Source of the DNA: Sanguibacter inulinus | Lineage (GTDB): Bacteria; Actinomycetota; Actinomycetes; Actinomycetales; Cellulomonadaceae | DNA: 45,219 bases | Assembly: GCF_013415325.1 (NCBI RefSeq) | Contig: NZ_JACBYE010000036.1 | Coordinates: 1 to 45,219 of the forward strand | Reading direction: 5' to 3' | In this document: piece by piece, positions 1 through 7,262 of the stretch | How the letters are laid out: each line of letters starts with the position of its first letter | Position numbering within the stretch: the first letter of the stretch is position 1 | Program-made: the position numbers and the translations under genes | Notes under the pieces: model-generated | What the model saw: the letters and a program-made list of their open reading frames with translations, nothing else | What the model was told of the DNA's origin: nothing | Database searches by the model: none

Positions 1-25
1 GTGGGCAGGTGGGCAGGTGGGTCAG
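1..25. repeat. Short direct repeat of GTGGGCAG at window edge
   Basis: Two exact copies of the octamer GTGGGCAG are followed by a third copy carrying one extra T. They lie just beyond the stop codon of tyrA, in what is visible of the downstream intergenic space. The window edge cuts it, so its full length is unknown. No function is visible. Confidence 0.5.
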
Positions 26-56
26 CCTGCGGGCCGTGAGCCGTCGAGCCGGGCGG

Positions 57-1043
57 TCAGCCGGCCTGCGGCTCGCTGAGCTCGACGCTCGCAGCAGCCG
101 GGTCGACCGCGAGGACCTGCGCGCCCTGGCGACCACGCTCGGTGAGGTCCGTCTGCCACCCGTCGGCGCCGATCTGGAGAGACCGGGTCGACCGGTCTGG
201 CGCTGGCGCGCCACGGAGCGGGTCGGCGCGGTCGAAGAACTCGTCGACCTGAGCGCCCTCCTCGAGCCGAGAAGCCAGCACCTCGAGGTCGCGGGCCGCC
301 CGCCGGAGGGCTGCGGCCACCCAGCCCGCGTTGTCGGTCACCATCGCCTGGGTCCTGCGCGGGGTCGTCCGAGCCACCCGCGTGCCGTCGCGGAAGCTCC
401 CGGCTGCGAGCCCCTGCGCGACCTCGCTCACCGGCGAGCCGACGACGAGGTTGAGGAGCTCGGTCGCCACGACGTGCGGCACGTGGCTGACGAGCGCCAC
501 GGCCGCGTCGTGCACGTCGTCGGAGAGCGGGTGCACGACGCTCGCGAAGGGACCCGTGATCATCTCGGCAACGGTCAAGAACGCGTCGAGGCGCGTCGTC
601 TCGTCGAGGGTGACCGCCCAGCGGACCTCGCGGAGCAGATCCGGGTCGGCCGCGGCAAAACCGCTGTGCTCGGTGCCTGCCATCGGGTGGGCGCCGACGT
701 AGCGGTCGCCGAGCCCGGCAGCCTGCACAGCATCGCGGACCGGGCCCTTGACGCTCGCCACGTCCGTGAGGACCGTCGAGGCGGGCAACGATGCGGCGAG
801 CCTCTCGACAGTCGCCCGGACCGCGCGGAGCGGGACCGCCACGACGACGAGCGGGGCTCCTGAGGCGGCGAGCTCCTCGAGGGTCGCGACGGCCTCCACA
901 CCCGCGGCACCCGCGAGCTCGCGGGTCGGCGCGTCGGGGTCCCAGCCCGTGACCCGGCGCCCGTCGGCGACGAGGGTCTGCGCGACAGAGCCGCCGATGA
1001 GGCCGAGACCGACGACGGCGACGTGCTGGGCACGCTGGCTCAT
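57..1043 (-). CDS. tyrA: Prephenate dehydrogenase (TyrA)
   Basis: The 328-residue product should oxidise and decarboxylate prephenate to 4-hydroxyphenylpyruvate in tyrosine synthesis, in the cytoplasm. The N-terminus carries a Rossmann dinucleotide-binding loop (VAVVGLGLIGGSVAQ, residues 9-23). A histidine-containing GAHPMAGTEHSG segment near residue 120 matches the catalytic region of TyrA proteins. The rest fits the all-helical dimerisation domain of the family; there is no obvious C-terminal ACT domain. The ATG overlaps the pheA stop by four bases (ATGA), so the two genes are translationally coupled and this is the last gene of a three-gene aromatic operon. Family assignment is firm; NAD versus NADP preference cannot be read from the sequence. 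Confidence 0.95.
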   Translation of the reverse strand: MSQRAQHVAVVGLGLIGGSVAQTLVADGRRVTGWDPDAPTRELAGAAGVEAVATLEELAASGAPLVVVAVPLRAVRATVERLAASLPASTVLTDVASVKGPVRDAVQAAGLGDRYVGAHPMAGTEHSGFAAADPDLLREVRWAVTLDETTRLDAFLTVAEMITGPFASVVHPLSDDVHDAAVALVSHVPHVVATELLNLVVGSPVSEVAQGLAAGSFRDGTRVARTTPRRTQAMVTDNAGWVAAALRRAARDLEVLASRLEEGAQVDEFFDRADPLRGAPAPDRSTRSLQIGADGWQTDLTERGRQGAQVLAVDPAAASVELSEPQAG

Positions 1044-2137
1044 GACGCGTCGACCTCTCCGCCGCGGGTCTCTCTGAGGGCCTCGTCACCGCGGGGCTCC
1101 CCCGCACGGGACGCCCCGGCTCGGGGCTCTCCCCCGCGGTCGACCTCACGCCCCTCGTCGCCCCACAGGAGCCCCCGGTCGAGGTCTGCGGGGGTCGAGC
1201 CCGAGCGGACGCTGCCTGCGGGCACCCTGTCGATGTCGACCGTGCGGTCGAGCTCTCCGCGGGACGGGAAGACGCCGAGGGTCTTGACCGAGTCCCCGGC
1301 GTCGAGCAGACCGCGCAGGACCTCGTGGAGGTCACCAGACCACGGGGCCGCGTCGACGGTGAGGATGAAGACGTAGCGTCCCTCGAGCGCCTTGACAGGG
1401 CGCGTGATGAGGCTCGAGAGGTTCACCCCGCGCGCGCCGAAGGCCGCCGTGATGCGGGCCAGCACCCCGGGACCTGTCAGGTGCGGGGTCACGGCGAGCA
1501 TCGACCGCCAGGTCGCGGGTGCCTCGTCCTGGCGCGGCGAGACGGCATCACGACGGGTGAGGAGCAAGAAGCGTGTGCGAGCACCTGCGAAGTCCTCGAC
1601 CCCCTGCTCCCACGTGGTGAGTCCGTAGAGCTCTCCGCACAGGGGCGGGCCGAGCGCGACCTGGCCCGGCTGGATGTCGCGGCAGGCCGCGGCGTTCGAC
1701 GACGCCGGGACGGGCAGCAGGCCGTGCCTGTCGACGAAGCCCTGGCACTGTGCGAGACCGTGCGGGTGCGCCGTCGCCTGCTGGGGCGGCGCGTCGCTGC
1801 CCGGCAGCACGAAGGCGTCGAAGGTGATCGAGACGAAGGCCTCGTCGACCGCGACGACCTCAGGCGCGGAGACGATCGCGTCGAGGGACGGGACCACATA
1901 GCCCTCGACCGAGCTCTCGATGGCGACGACGCCGTGGCTGGCCTCCCCAGAGGCCACGGCGGCGAAGACCTCGGGCACGGTCCGGAGCGGGACGAGGGTG
2001 GTCTCGTCAGAGGACCAGCCGGTCGCAGCCTGGTGGGTGAAGCTGCCCTCGGGCCCCAGGTAGGCGAGCGTCGTCACGGGGCCACCGCCGAGCGTCGGCG
2101 CGGGTGCCGGCACCGCAGCGGGCACCGGCACGCTCAC
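1040..2137 (-). CDS. pheA: Prephenate dehydratase (PheA)
   Basis: The product converts prephenate to phenylpyruvate for phenylalanine synthesis. It opens with the family signature AYLGPEGSFTHQA (about residues 25-37), continues with IESSVEGYV and HPHGLAQCQGF, and has the catalytic TRF motif in GARTRFLLL near residue 187. A C-terminal ACT domain follows (TPHLTGPGVLARITAAFGARG onward). Two departures from the usual motifs are visible: the common IENS is IESS, and the ESRP of the Phe-binding ACT domain is ITRP. At 365 residues it is longer than the usual 280-310, because of a Pro/Ala-rich start and a charged Arg/Gly/Glu-rich tail after the ACT domain. The GTG start overlaps the previous stop by four bases (GTGA). 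An internal GTG at 2077, just before the first motif, is an alternative start. Confidence 0.93.
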   Translation of the reverse strand: MSVPVPAAVPAPAPTLGGGPVTTLAYLGPEGSFTHQAATGWSSDETTLVPLRTVPEVFAAVASGEASHGVVAIESSVEGYVVPSLDAIVSAPEVVAVDEAFVSITFDAFVLPGSDAPPQQATAHPHGLAQCQGFVDRHGLLPVPASSNAAACRDIQPGQVALGPPLCGELYGLTTWEQGVEDFAGARTRFLLLTRRDAVSPRQDEAPATWRSMLAVTPHLTGPGVLARITAAFGARGVNLSSLITRPVKALEGRYVFILTVDAAPWSGDLHEVLRGLLDAGDSVKTLGVFPSRGELDRTVDIDRVPAGSVRSGSTPADLDRGLLWGDEGREVDRGGEPRAGASRAGEPRGDEALRETRGGEVDAS

Positions 2138-3000
2138 GGCGCGGAGACCTCGACGTCGGACCAGACCGGGGTGAGCGCGTCAGGGCCGGGCAAGAACTGC
2201 TGGCCGGTGAGCACGGCCAGGACGCGGTTCTCCACGCCCCGGGCACCGAACTCGGCGACCACGTGGGCCAGCACGTCCGAGCTCTCGCAGGTGAAGGACG
2301 TGAGGAAGACGTGCGGCCCGGCCTGCGACCGCTGGCTGCGCAGGTGCTGCAGGTCGATCTCGGCGGCGGCGAACACCCCGAGCGACTGCTGGAGCGACCC
2401 GCGGTGGTCGTCGCGCGGCCCGAAGGCCAGCCACACCTGGGCGGGCGTGTCGAAGACGACCGGGGCGTCCGGGGTCTCGAGCAGGCCGTACCAGAGGAGC
2501 GGGACGGCCTGCAGGCCGGCGCTCCCGGGGAGCTCCTGGAACCCTGCGGGGATGGCAGAGCGCTCGACGACGAGCGTCCCGTGGTCCCCGGCGAGCTGGA
2601 TGCGCTCCGCGACCGACGTCGTGGTCGGGACGAGGTGCGGGCTCACGCCCATGGTGCGGAGCGCGTGACGGCAGTCGCGCATGCCGGACTCGTCGACGAT
2701 CGCGACCCCCGTCGCGTCGGCGGTCCGCCCGACCCACACCCACTCGGAGGGCACCGCGACGGCTGCGGTGAGCATGAGCGACCTGTCGCTCGACAGCAGG
2801 TTCCGCTCGAGCTCGGGGGTCGGCTGCGCAGGGTGACCGAGGTGCACGACTGCTGCGAGGTTCTCGAGGTTCGCGACGGTCGACAGCGTCGCCGTGGTCG
2901 ACCCGAGGTCGAGCAGCTCCGCGTCGACGTCAGACCATCCGCCGAGCGTGGCGGCCCGTCGCGCGTGCGGACCGGACTCGCGTGCACTCTTGCCGAGCAT
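2134..3000 (-). CDS. Prephenate dehydratase-like ACT-domain protein, probably non-catalytic
   Basis: This 288-residue protein has a C-terminal ACT-like segment (HRGSLQQSLGVFAAAEIDLQ, near residues 204-223). The middle (GVSPHLVPTTTSVAERIQLA, then an AIPAGFQEL stretch) resembles the second periplasmic-binding-like lobe of prephenate dehydratase. The catalytic TRF motif and the GPEGSF opening of PheA are absent, so activity is unlikely. It heads an operon with pheA and tyrA, joined by four-base overlaps, which points to a regulatory or binding role in aromatic amino-acid synthesis; that is inference. The ATG at 3000 has a purine-rich site (GAGGAAGAG) just upstream. An alternative is an ACT-only amino-acid sensor unrelated to catalysis. 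Confidence 0.7.
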   Translation of the reverse strand: MLGKSARESGPHARRAATLGGWSDVDAELLDLGSTTATLSTVANLENLAAVVHLGHPAQPTPELERNLLSSDRSLMLTAAVAVPSEWVWVGRTADATGVAIVDESGMRDCRHALRTMGVSPHLVPTTTSVAERIQLAGDHGTLVVERSAIPAGFQELPGSAGLQAVPLLWYGLLETPDAPVVFDTPAQVWLAFGPRDDHRGSLQQSLGVFAAAEIDLQHLRSQRSQAGPHVFLTSFTCESSDVLAHVVAEFGARGVENRVLAVLTGQQFLPGPDALTPVWSDVEVSAP

Positions 3001-3119
3001 GTTCTCTTCCTCGCCTGTTGCGGGCCGACCGTGCGTGACGGTCGTCGGCCGACATCGCTGTCGCCGCGACCCTCACGACGGCCGAGCCTGTGGGGTGGAG
3101 CCTGTCGGGCAGGGGCCTG

Positions 3120-5555
3120 TCAGCCCGCTGGAGGAGCGTCGCAGACGACGCCGTTCTGCGGCTTGTAGCGCCACGAGTTGGACTCGTCGATGACGACCTC
3201 GCCCGTCGCCGCGACGGCGACCTTGCGGGAGACCGTCACCGAGAACCCGGGGTTCCCGCGGCTCTGCGGAAGGCAGCCGGCCCCCGACTTGTGCTCGATG
3301 GTCGCGGCCACGACGTCGGAGCGTGCGCTCGTGCTGTCGGTCACCGTGTAGTACTTCGTGCTCCAGGCGACCACGTGGAGGCGTCCGCCGGCGATGTACG
3401 ACTGCATGAGCACGCCGTGCGGCGAGTCGTTGCGCCAGCGCATGTTGATCTGCCCGACCGCCAGGGTCGACTCACGACCCTCCGGGTAGCGGTCGAACCA
3501 ATAGCTGTGCGGCCTGTGCTCGAGGTCGACCATGCCCGCGTAGAAACCGGCGTTGTACGTGGTCGTCGACATCTGCGAGAGGCCTCCGCCGACACCGTCG
3601 ACGATCTGCCCGTTCGAGATGATGTGGGCTTCCTGGTAGCCGTTGGCCTTCGTGATCGGGCCGATGACCTCGGTCAGGTCGAAGACCTCACCGGGGAGCA
3701 CGAGCGTCCCCGTGACCTTCTCGGCGGCGATCCGCAGGTTCTCGGTGCGCACGGGCTCGTTGGTCAGCGGAGTCGAGAACTCTGACACGATCTCGTTGAT
3801 GCCCAGGGCCTGGAGGGCCTCGGTCGACTGCGCGGGGTCGCTCTCGACCAGCTCGACGGGTGCTGTCCTGTCGTCACCCGTCGCGGCGGTCTGCACGGCG
3901 GCGGCCAGGGCCGCCGGGTCGAGCGTCGTGCCAGGCAGCCCGGCCTCGATCTGCGGGGTGCCGTCGACGAAGACGAACTTCGCGTCGGCGGCGTCGGAGA
4001 GCAGGTCGGTGGTGCGGTCGACGACGTCCTGCACCAAGAGCTCGCCGTCGAAGGTCAGCTGGAGGGCGCCGTCGACAGGGGTCATGGACGCGGCGGCCGC
4101 GACGGTCTCGGCGGGGATCTCGGCGCTCTGGTCGGCGACAGTGACGGTCACCGGCGCAGAGGCGACCTTCTCCGCGACAGCGAGGGCCTCGTCGGTCTCG
4201 GCCTGGGTGATCTCGGGCTCGACGGCCTCGGTCGGCACGACGAGCGGGCGGGCTGCGGTCAGCCACGTCGAGCGGACCAGCTCGGTCGCCGCCTCGGCGT
4301 CGACGGCGCTGCCCTCGACAGCCTCGGTCGCGACGGCTGCACCGTCGACGAAGCTCACGGTCCCGCTCGTCGGCTCGACCTCGAGGTCGACCGACATCGT
4401 GGCGACAGCGGCGTCGAGCGCTGCGTCGTCGACCACCGTGACCGGCTCGACGGCGTCCCCGCCGGAGATCTGCGAGAGCAGACGGGACGGCGACAGCGAG
4501 AAGGCTGTGAGGCCCTCGACGGTGGCCCGCGCGTCGAAGGTGAGCCCGGCGGCTGCGGGGTCGACCGTGGTGGTCGACTCCCCCGCCGTCACCGGGAGGG
4601 GCTCGGCGGCGATACCACCGAGCTCTGACTCCAGACGCTCGATCGCGGCGTCGTTCGACAGACCGCCGATGTCGATGCCGGCGACAGTCGTCTCGCGCGG
4701 GATGCGGTCGGCGAAGTACCACTGCGCACCGACGTAGGCGCCGGCGAGCACGAGCACGCCGCACGCGGTCCAGAGGAGGTTGCGGGGCCAGCGTCGGGAC
4801 TTCTCGTCGCGGTCGAAGTCGCTCAGGACAGAATCCTCCGATGGGTCGGACGTGCTCGCGGCGTCGGTCGACGTCTGGGGTGCGGACTGTGCTGACGTGC
4901 TCGCAGCCGGGCCGGTTGCTGCTGCGCTGGCGGCGGATCCTGCAGGCTCGGTGGCTGTCGACTGCACGGGTTCAGGGTCGGTCGCCGCTGCGGTCGCGAC
5001 GGGCGCAGTCGCCTGGACCGCCGGGAAGACCTCGGTCCGGTCCCCTGAACGGACGACGAGGGTGTCGTCGTCGTCAAGGTCTGAGTCGTCAAGGTCTGAG
5101 TCGTCACGATCTGAGTCGTCGAGGTCCACCTCGTCGAGGTCCTCGTCGGCCAGGTCTGCCTCGTCGAGGTCCTCGTCGGCCAGGTCTGCCTCGTCGTCGT
5201 CAGCCGTGCCACCGTGAGGCGCGTCGTCGGTCGCCTCGTCAGCCGCGGAGGGCGGCGTCGCAGCGGCGGACGTCGTGGGGTCGGACGGCACGCGCTCTGT
5301 CGTCGGCTCGCGCCCTGCCGTCGGCTCGCGCTCTGTCGTCGGCTCGCTCTCGGCCGCCGACGCGTCCTCGACAGGGGGGCGGTCGAGCACCGGGTACGCC
5401 GGGAGCGTGCTCTCGCTGCTCTCGGTCGCCTCGGGCGTCGTCTCAGCCTCTGCGTCGTCGCGAGGGACGGCTGGGCCGGTCCCCTCGGTCGGCTCCGGGA
5501 CAGGACCTGTCGGCGGTCCGGACGTGGTGTCCGTGCCGTCGGGACTGCTGCTCAT
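3120..5555 (-). CDS. VanW-family envelope protein with acidic N-terminal tail
   Basis: The 811-residue product has three parts. Residues 1-255 are low-complexity Pro/Thr/Ala/Glu-rich and include a run of Asp/Glu-Leu repeats (about 120-164). One membrane segment follows (LLWTACGVLVLAGAYVGAQWY, about 260-280). The outer part carries repeated beta-rich regions like the putative peptidoglycan-binding domain (PG_binding_4) found in VanW/YoaR proteins, then a VanW domain at about 590-740, recognisable by VLPGEVFDLTEVIGP and GVGGGLSQMSTTTYNAGF. Such proteins are thought to act at the cell wall; the biochemical role of VanW is unknown. It should be an N-in membrane protein with the VanW part outside. 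It stands alone between the aromatic operon and the mshB pair. Confidence 0.85.
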   Translation of the reverse strand: MSSSPDGTDTTSGPPTGPVPEPTEGTGPAVPRDDAEAETTPEATESSESTLPAYPVLDRPPVEDASAAESEPTTEREPTAGREPTTERVPSDPTTSAAATPPSAADEATDDAPHGGTADDDEADLADEDLDEADLADEDLDEVDLDDSDRDDSDLDDSDLDDDDTLVVRSGDRTEVFPAVQATAPVATAAATDPEPVQSTATEPAGSAASAAATGPAASTSAQSAPQTSTDAASTSDPSEDSVLSDFDRDEKSRRWPRNLLWTACGVLVLAGAYVGAQWYFADRIPRETTVAGIDIGGLSNDAAIERLESELGGIAAEPLPVTAGESTTTVDPAAAGLTFDARATVEGLTAFSLSPSRLLSQISGGDAVEPVTVVDDAALDAAVATMSVDLEVEPTSGTVSFVDGAAVATEAVEGSAVDAEAATELVRSTWLTAARPLVVPTEAVEPEITQAETDEALAVAEKVASAPVTVTVADQSAEIPAETVAAAASMTPVDGALQLTFDGELLVQDVVDRTTDLLSDAADAKFVFVDGTPQIEAGLPGTTLDPAALAAAVQTAATGDDRTAPVELVESDPAQSTEALQALGINEIVSEFSTPLTNEPVRTENLRIAAEKVTGTLVLPGEVFDLTEVIGPITKANGYQEAHIISNGQIVDGVGGGLSQMSTTTYNAGFYAGMVDLEHRPHSYWFDRYPEGRESTLAVGQINMRWRNDSPHGVLMQSYIAGGRLHVVAWSTKYYTVTDSTSARSDVVAATIEHKSGAGCLPQSRGNPGFSVTVSRKVAVAATGEVVIDESNSWRYKPQNGVVCDAPPAG
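5076..5190. repeat. In-gene tandem repeats coding for acidic D/E-L-D units
   Basis: Two perfect adjacent 30-base copies lie at 5131-5160 and 5161-5190, each coding for ten residues of the DEADLADEDL type. Beside them are three 15-base units at 5076-5090, 5091-5105 and 5106-5120 (the third with two changes) coding for DSDLD-type pentads. All are in frame inside the VanW-family gene, so copy-number changes would alter tail length without a frameshift. Confidence 0.9.
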
Positions 5556-5667
5556 GACGCTCGCTCCACTCGCGACGGTTCAGGGGCATGACCCCGTGGA
5601 CTGGCGTGGGATGCTCTCCCCCTGCCGGACCAGTGTACGGGGCGGGTCCCCTGCGGGTGACGGGATG

Positions 5668-6054
5668 TCAGTCGGTGAACCAGCGTCGCGGCGCGAAGGC
5701 CGCCACGCCGATCATCAGCATGCCGCCACCCATCCACACGTAGCTCCACGGGTCGCCCGGGAGCAGGACGTCTCCCCCGGGGCCGGCGGTCGCGGCGACC
5801 TGGACCAGGGCGAGCCACCCGAGGCCGTAGGCGACGAGCCCTCCGCCGCCGACCCAGGCACGGACCATCACCGCTGCGGCCAGGACCGCGAGGAGGCAGA
5901 GCACGAGGACCCAGGGCAGCCACTGCCTGTGCGCGACTGTGCCGACCAGGCCGACGAGCGCGCCGAGCAGGAGAGCGACGACGTAGCCGAGGACCACGGA
6001 GGACCGGCTGCGCACCGGGGCGGCTGCGGGCGGGAGACCAGACATGCGGGACAC
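5668..6054 (-). CDS. Small integral membrane protein next to mshB (DUF6113-like)
   Basis: The 128-residue product has four hydrophobic segments, at about 20-40, 46-66, 70-88 and 103-120, and ends in a short polar tail. Small membrane proteins of this type, annotated as DUF6113, commonly sit beside mshB in actinobacteria; I assign it by context and shape, not by a catalytic motif. The GTG start at 6054 lies one base after the mshB stop; an ATG at 6045 is equally possible. Transcription with mshB is very likely. No function is known to me. Confidence 0.7.
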   Translation of the reverse strand: MSRMSGLPPAAAPVRSRSSVVLGYVVALLLGALVGLVGTVAHRQWLPWVLVLCLLAVLAAAVMVRAWVGGGGLVAYGLGWLALVQVAATAGPGGDVLLPGDPWSYVWMGGGMLMIGVAAFAPRRWFTD

Positions 6055-6055
6055 G

Positions 6056-7105
6056 CTACCGGCCTTCGCTGACCGCGCGCTGGACGTCGGGCTGCTCGGC
6101 CTGCGGCTCTGCGGCCGCGTAGTACTCGTGCGCCAGCCACGGGACGAGCACGTCGTTGCTCAGCGCGTACCAGCCGAGGACCTCGTCGGCCGCGGGCAGG
6201 ACTGTCGCGGTGGGCCGTCCTCCCGGGGTGCCCGACGGGTCGGCGGACTCGACCCAGTGGACCTGCGTCGCGTGCGCGCGCAGCGCCCCCTCGACCTGCT
6301 CGACGACAGGGCGGACGTCGATCGTCGCCACGACCTCGCGCGCGGGCTCGGCGACAGCCGGCAAGGGTCCCTGCGGGAGCGCGGCCGAGGGGTGGGTCTG
6401 CAGCAGGGCCTGGAACCACGGGTCGTCCTCGGCACGGCGGGCGAGGCTCGCGCGCGCGTCGGCCAGCACCTGCGGCGGCACGACGTTCCACCAGACGTGG
6501 CCGGGCACGTGCGCCGCGTGCGAACCGTCAGCCTCGGCTGCGAGGGCGAGAGCCCGCGTGGTGATCTGGTGCGCTCGGACGTGGTCCGGGTGCCCGTAGC
6601 CGCCGCCGGGCTCGTAGGTCACGACGACGGCAGGGCGGCGGTCACGCAGCAGCACGGCGAGACGCTCGGCGCACTCCTCGAGCGAGGCACGCACGAGCGC
6701 ACGCTCGGGCACGTCGGTGGCCGCACCGGCCTGGCTGCTGGCCCCGGGGGCTCCGTCGCCCACCCAGGCCATGCCGGAGTCCTCGAGACGCTGACCCTGC
6801 GCGAGCGCACCCGGCTGACCGGGGAGCGCGTCGAGGAACACGTGGTCCTCGACGCCGAGCGCACGGAGCGCCTCGGCGAGCTCGGCCTCGCGGTGCTCGG
6901 CGAGCGCTGGACCGTCGCCCTCGAGGTGCGCGAGCGCTGTGCCGATGACCTCGCCGCGCTCGCCGCGCGTGCAGGTCACGAGGGTCACGGGTCGTCCCGC
7001 CGCCGCCCAGGTCGCGAGCAGCCCGCCCGTCGCGAGCGTCTCGTCGTCGGGGTGAGCGTGCACGACGAGCAGGGGGCCGTCGGGCAGGGTCGTCTCGGTG
7101 ATCAT
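6056..7105 (-). CDS. mshB: N-acetyl-GlcN-Ins deacetylase (MshB), mycothiol biosynthesis
   Basis: The product removes the acetyl group from GlcNAc-Ins, the second committed step of mycothiol synthesis, in the cytoplasm. It belongs to the LmbE/PIG-L zinc deacetylases: the metal-binding AHPDDE motif is near residue 16 and the second motif GGGYGHPDHVRAHQ lies near 160. The ATG at 7105 is preferred over the longer reading because a GAAGGA ribosome site sits six bases upstream and the Met-Ile-Thr start leads directly into the core fold. At 349 residues it is longer than the usual roughly 300; the extra length is C-terminal. A related mycothiol S-conjugate amidase is an alternative, but the length and the neighbouring small membrane gene fit MshB better. 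Confidence 0.88.
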   Translation of the reverse strand: MITETTLPDGPLLVVHAHPDDETLATGGLLATWAAAGRPVTLVTCTRGERGEVIGTALAHLEGDGPALAEHREAELAEALRALGVEDHVFLDALPGQPGALAQGQRLEDSGMAWVGDGAPGASSQAGAATDVPERALVRASLEECAERLAVLLRDRRPAVVVTYEPGGGYGHPDHVRAHQITTRALALAAEADGSHAAHVPGHVWWNVVPPQVLADARASLARRAEDDPWFQALLQTHPSAALPQGPLPAVAEPAREVVATIDVRPVVEQVEGALRAHATQVHWVESADPSGTPGGRPTATVLPAADEVLGWYALSNDVLVPWLAHEYYAAAEPQAEQPDVQRAVSEGR

Positions 7106-7178
7106 GGAAGTCCTTCGTCCGCGGAAGTGCTGCACGCCCCCGTGCTGCGCGGTACCTGACCGCGCGTGCTCGCCTGGG

Positions 7179-7222
7179 AAAAGCCGATGGCTGCCGGGTC
7201 GGTGGACCTGGCAGCCATCGGC
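7179..7222 (-). terminator. Intrinsic terminator behind typA
   Basis: Arms 7183-7195 and 7210-7222 form a perfect 13-bp stem (GCCGATGGCTGCC and its complement) around a 14-base loop. On the minus strand the stem is followed by TTTT (7179-7182). It lies about 40 bases after the typA stop and before mshB. Confidence 0.85.
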
Positions 7223-7226
7223 ACAG

Positions 7227-7253
7227 GACCCGCGCGCCGTGAGGGCGCGGGTC
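7227..7253 (-). terminator. Second hairpin behind typA
   Basis: A perfect 9-bp stem (GACCCGCGC at 7227-7235, complement at 7245-7253) with a 9-base loop starts about ten bases after the typA stop. Together with the next hairpin it makes a tandem stop signal. It has no T run of its own. Confidence 0.6.
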
Positions 7254-7262
7254 GTGGGTGGA

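Noticed and set aside
3001-3119. Repeated GCCTGTC words between the VanW gene and the aromatic operon, considered as a terminator
   Set aside because: They are direct, not inverted, and give no stable stem.
5076-5190. Tandem repeats considered as a CRISPR array or minisatellite with its own function
   Set aside because: There are no spacers; the units are in frame and encode the acidic tail of the VanW-family protein.
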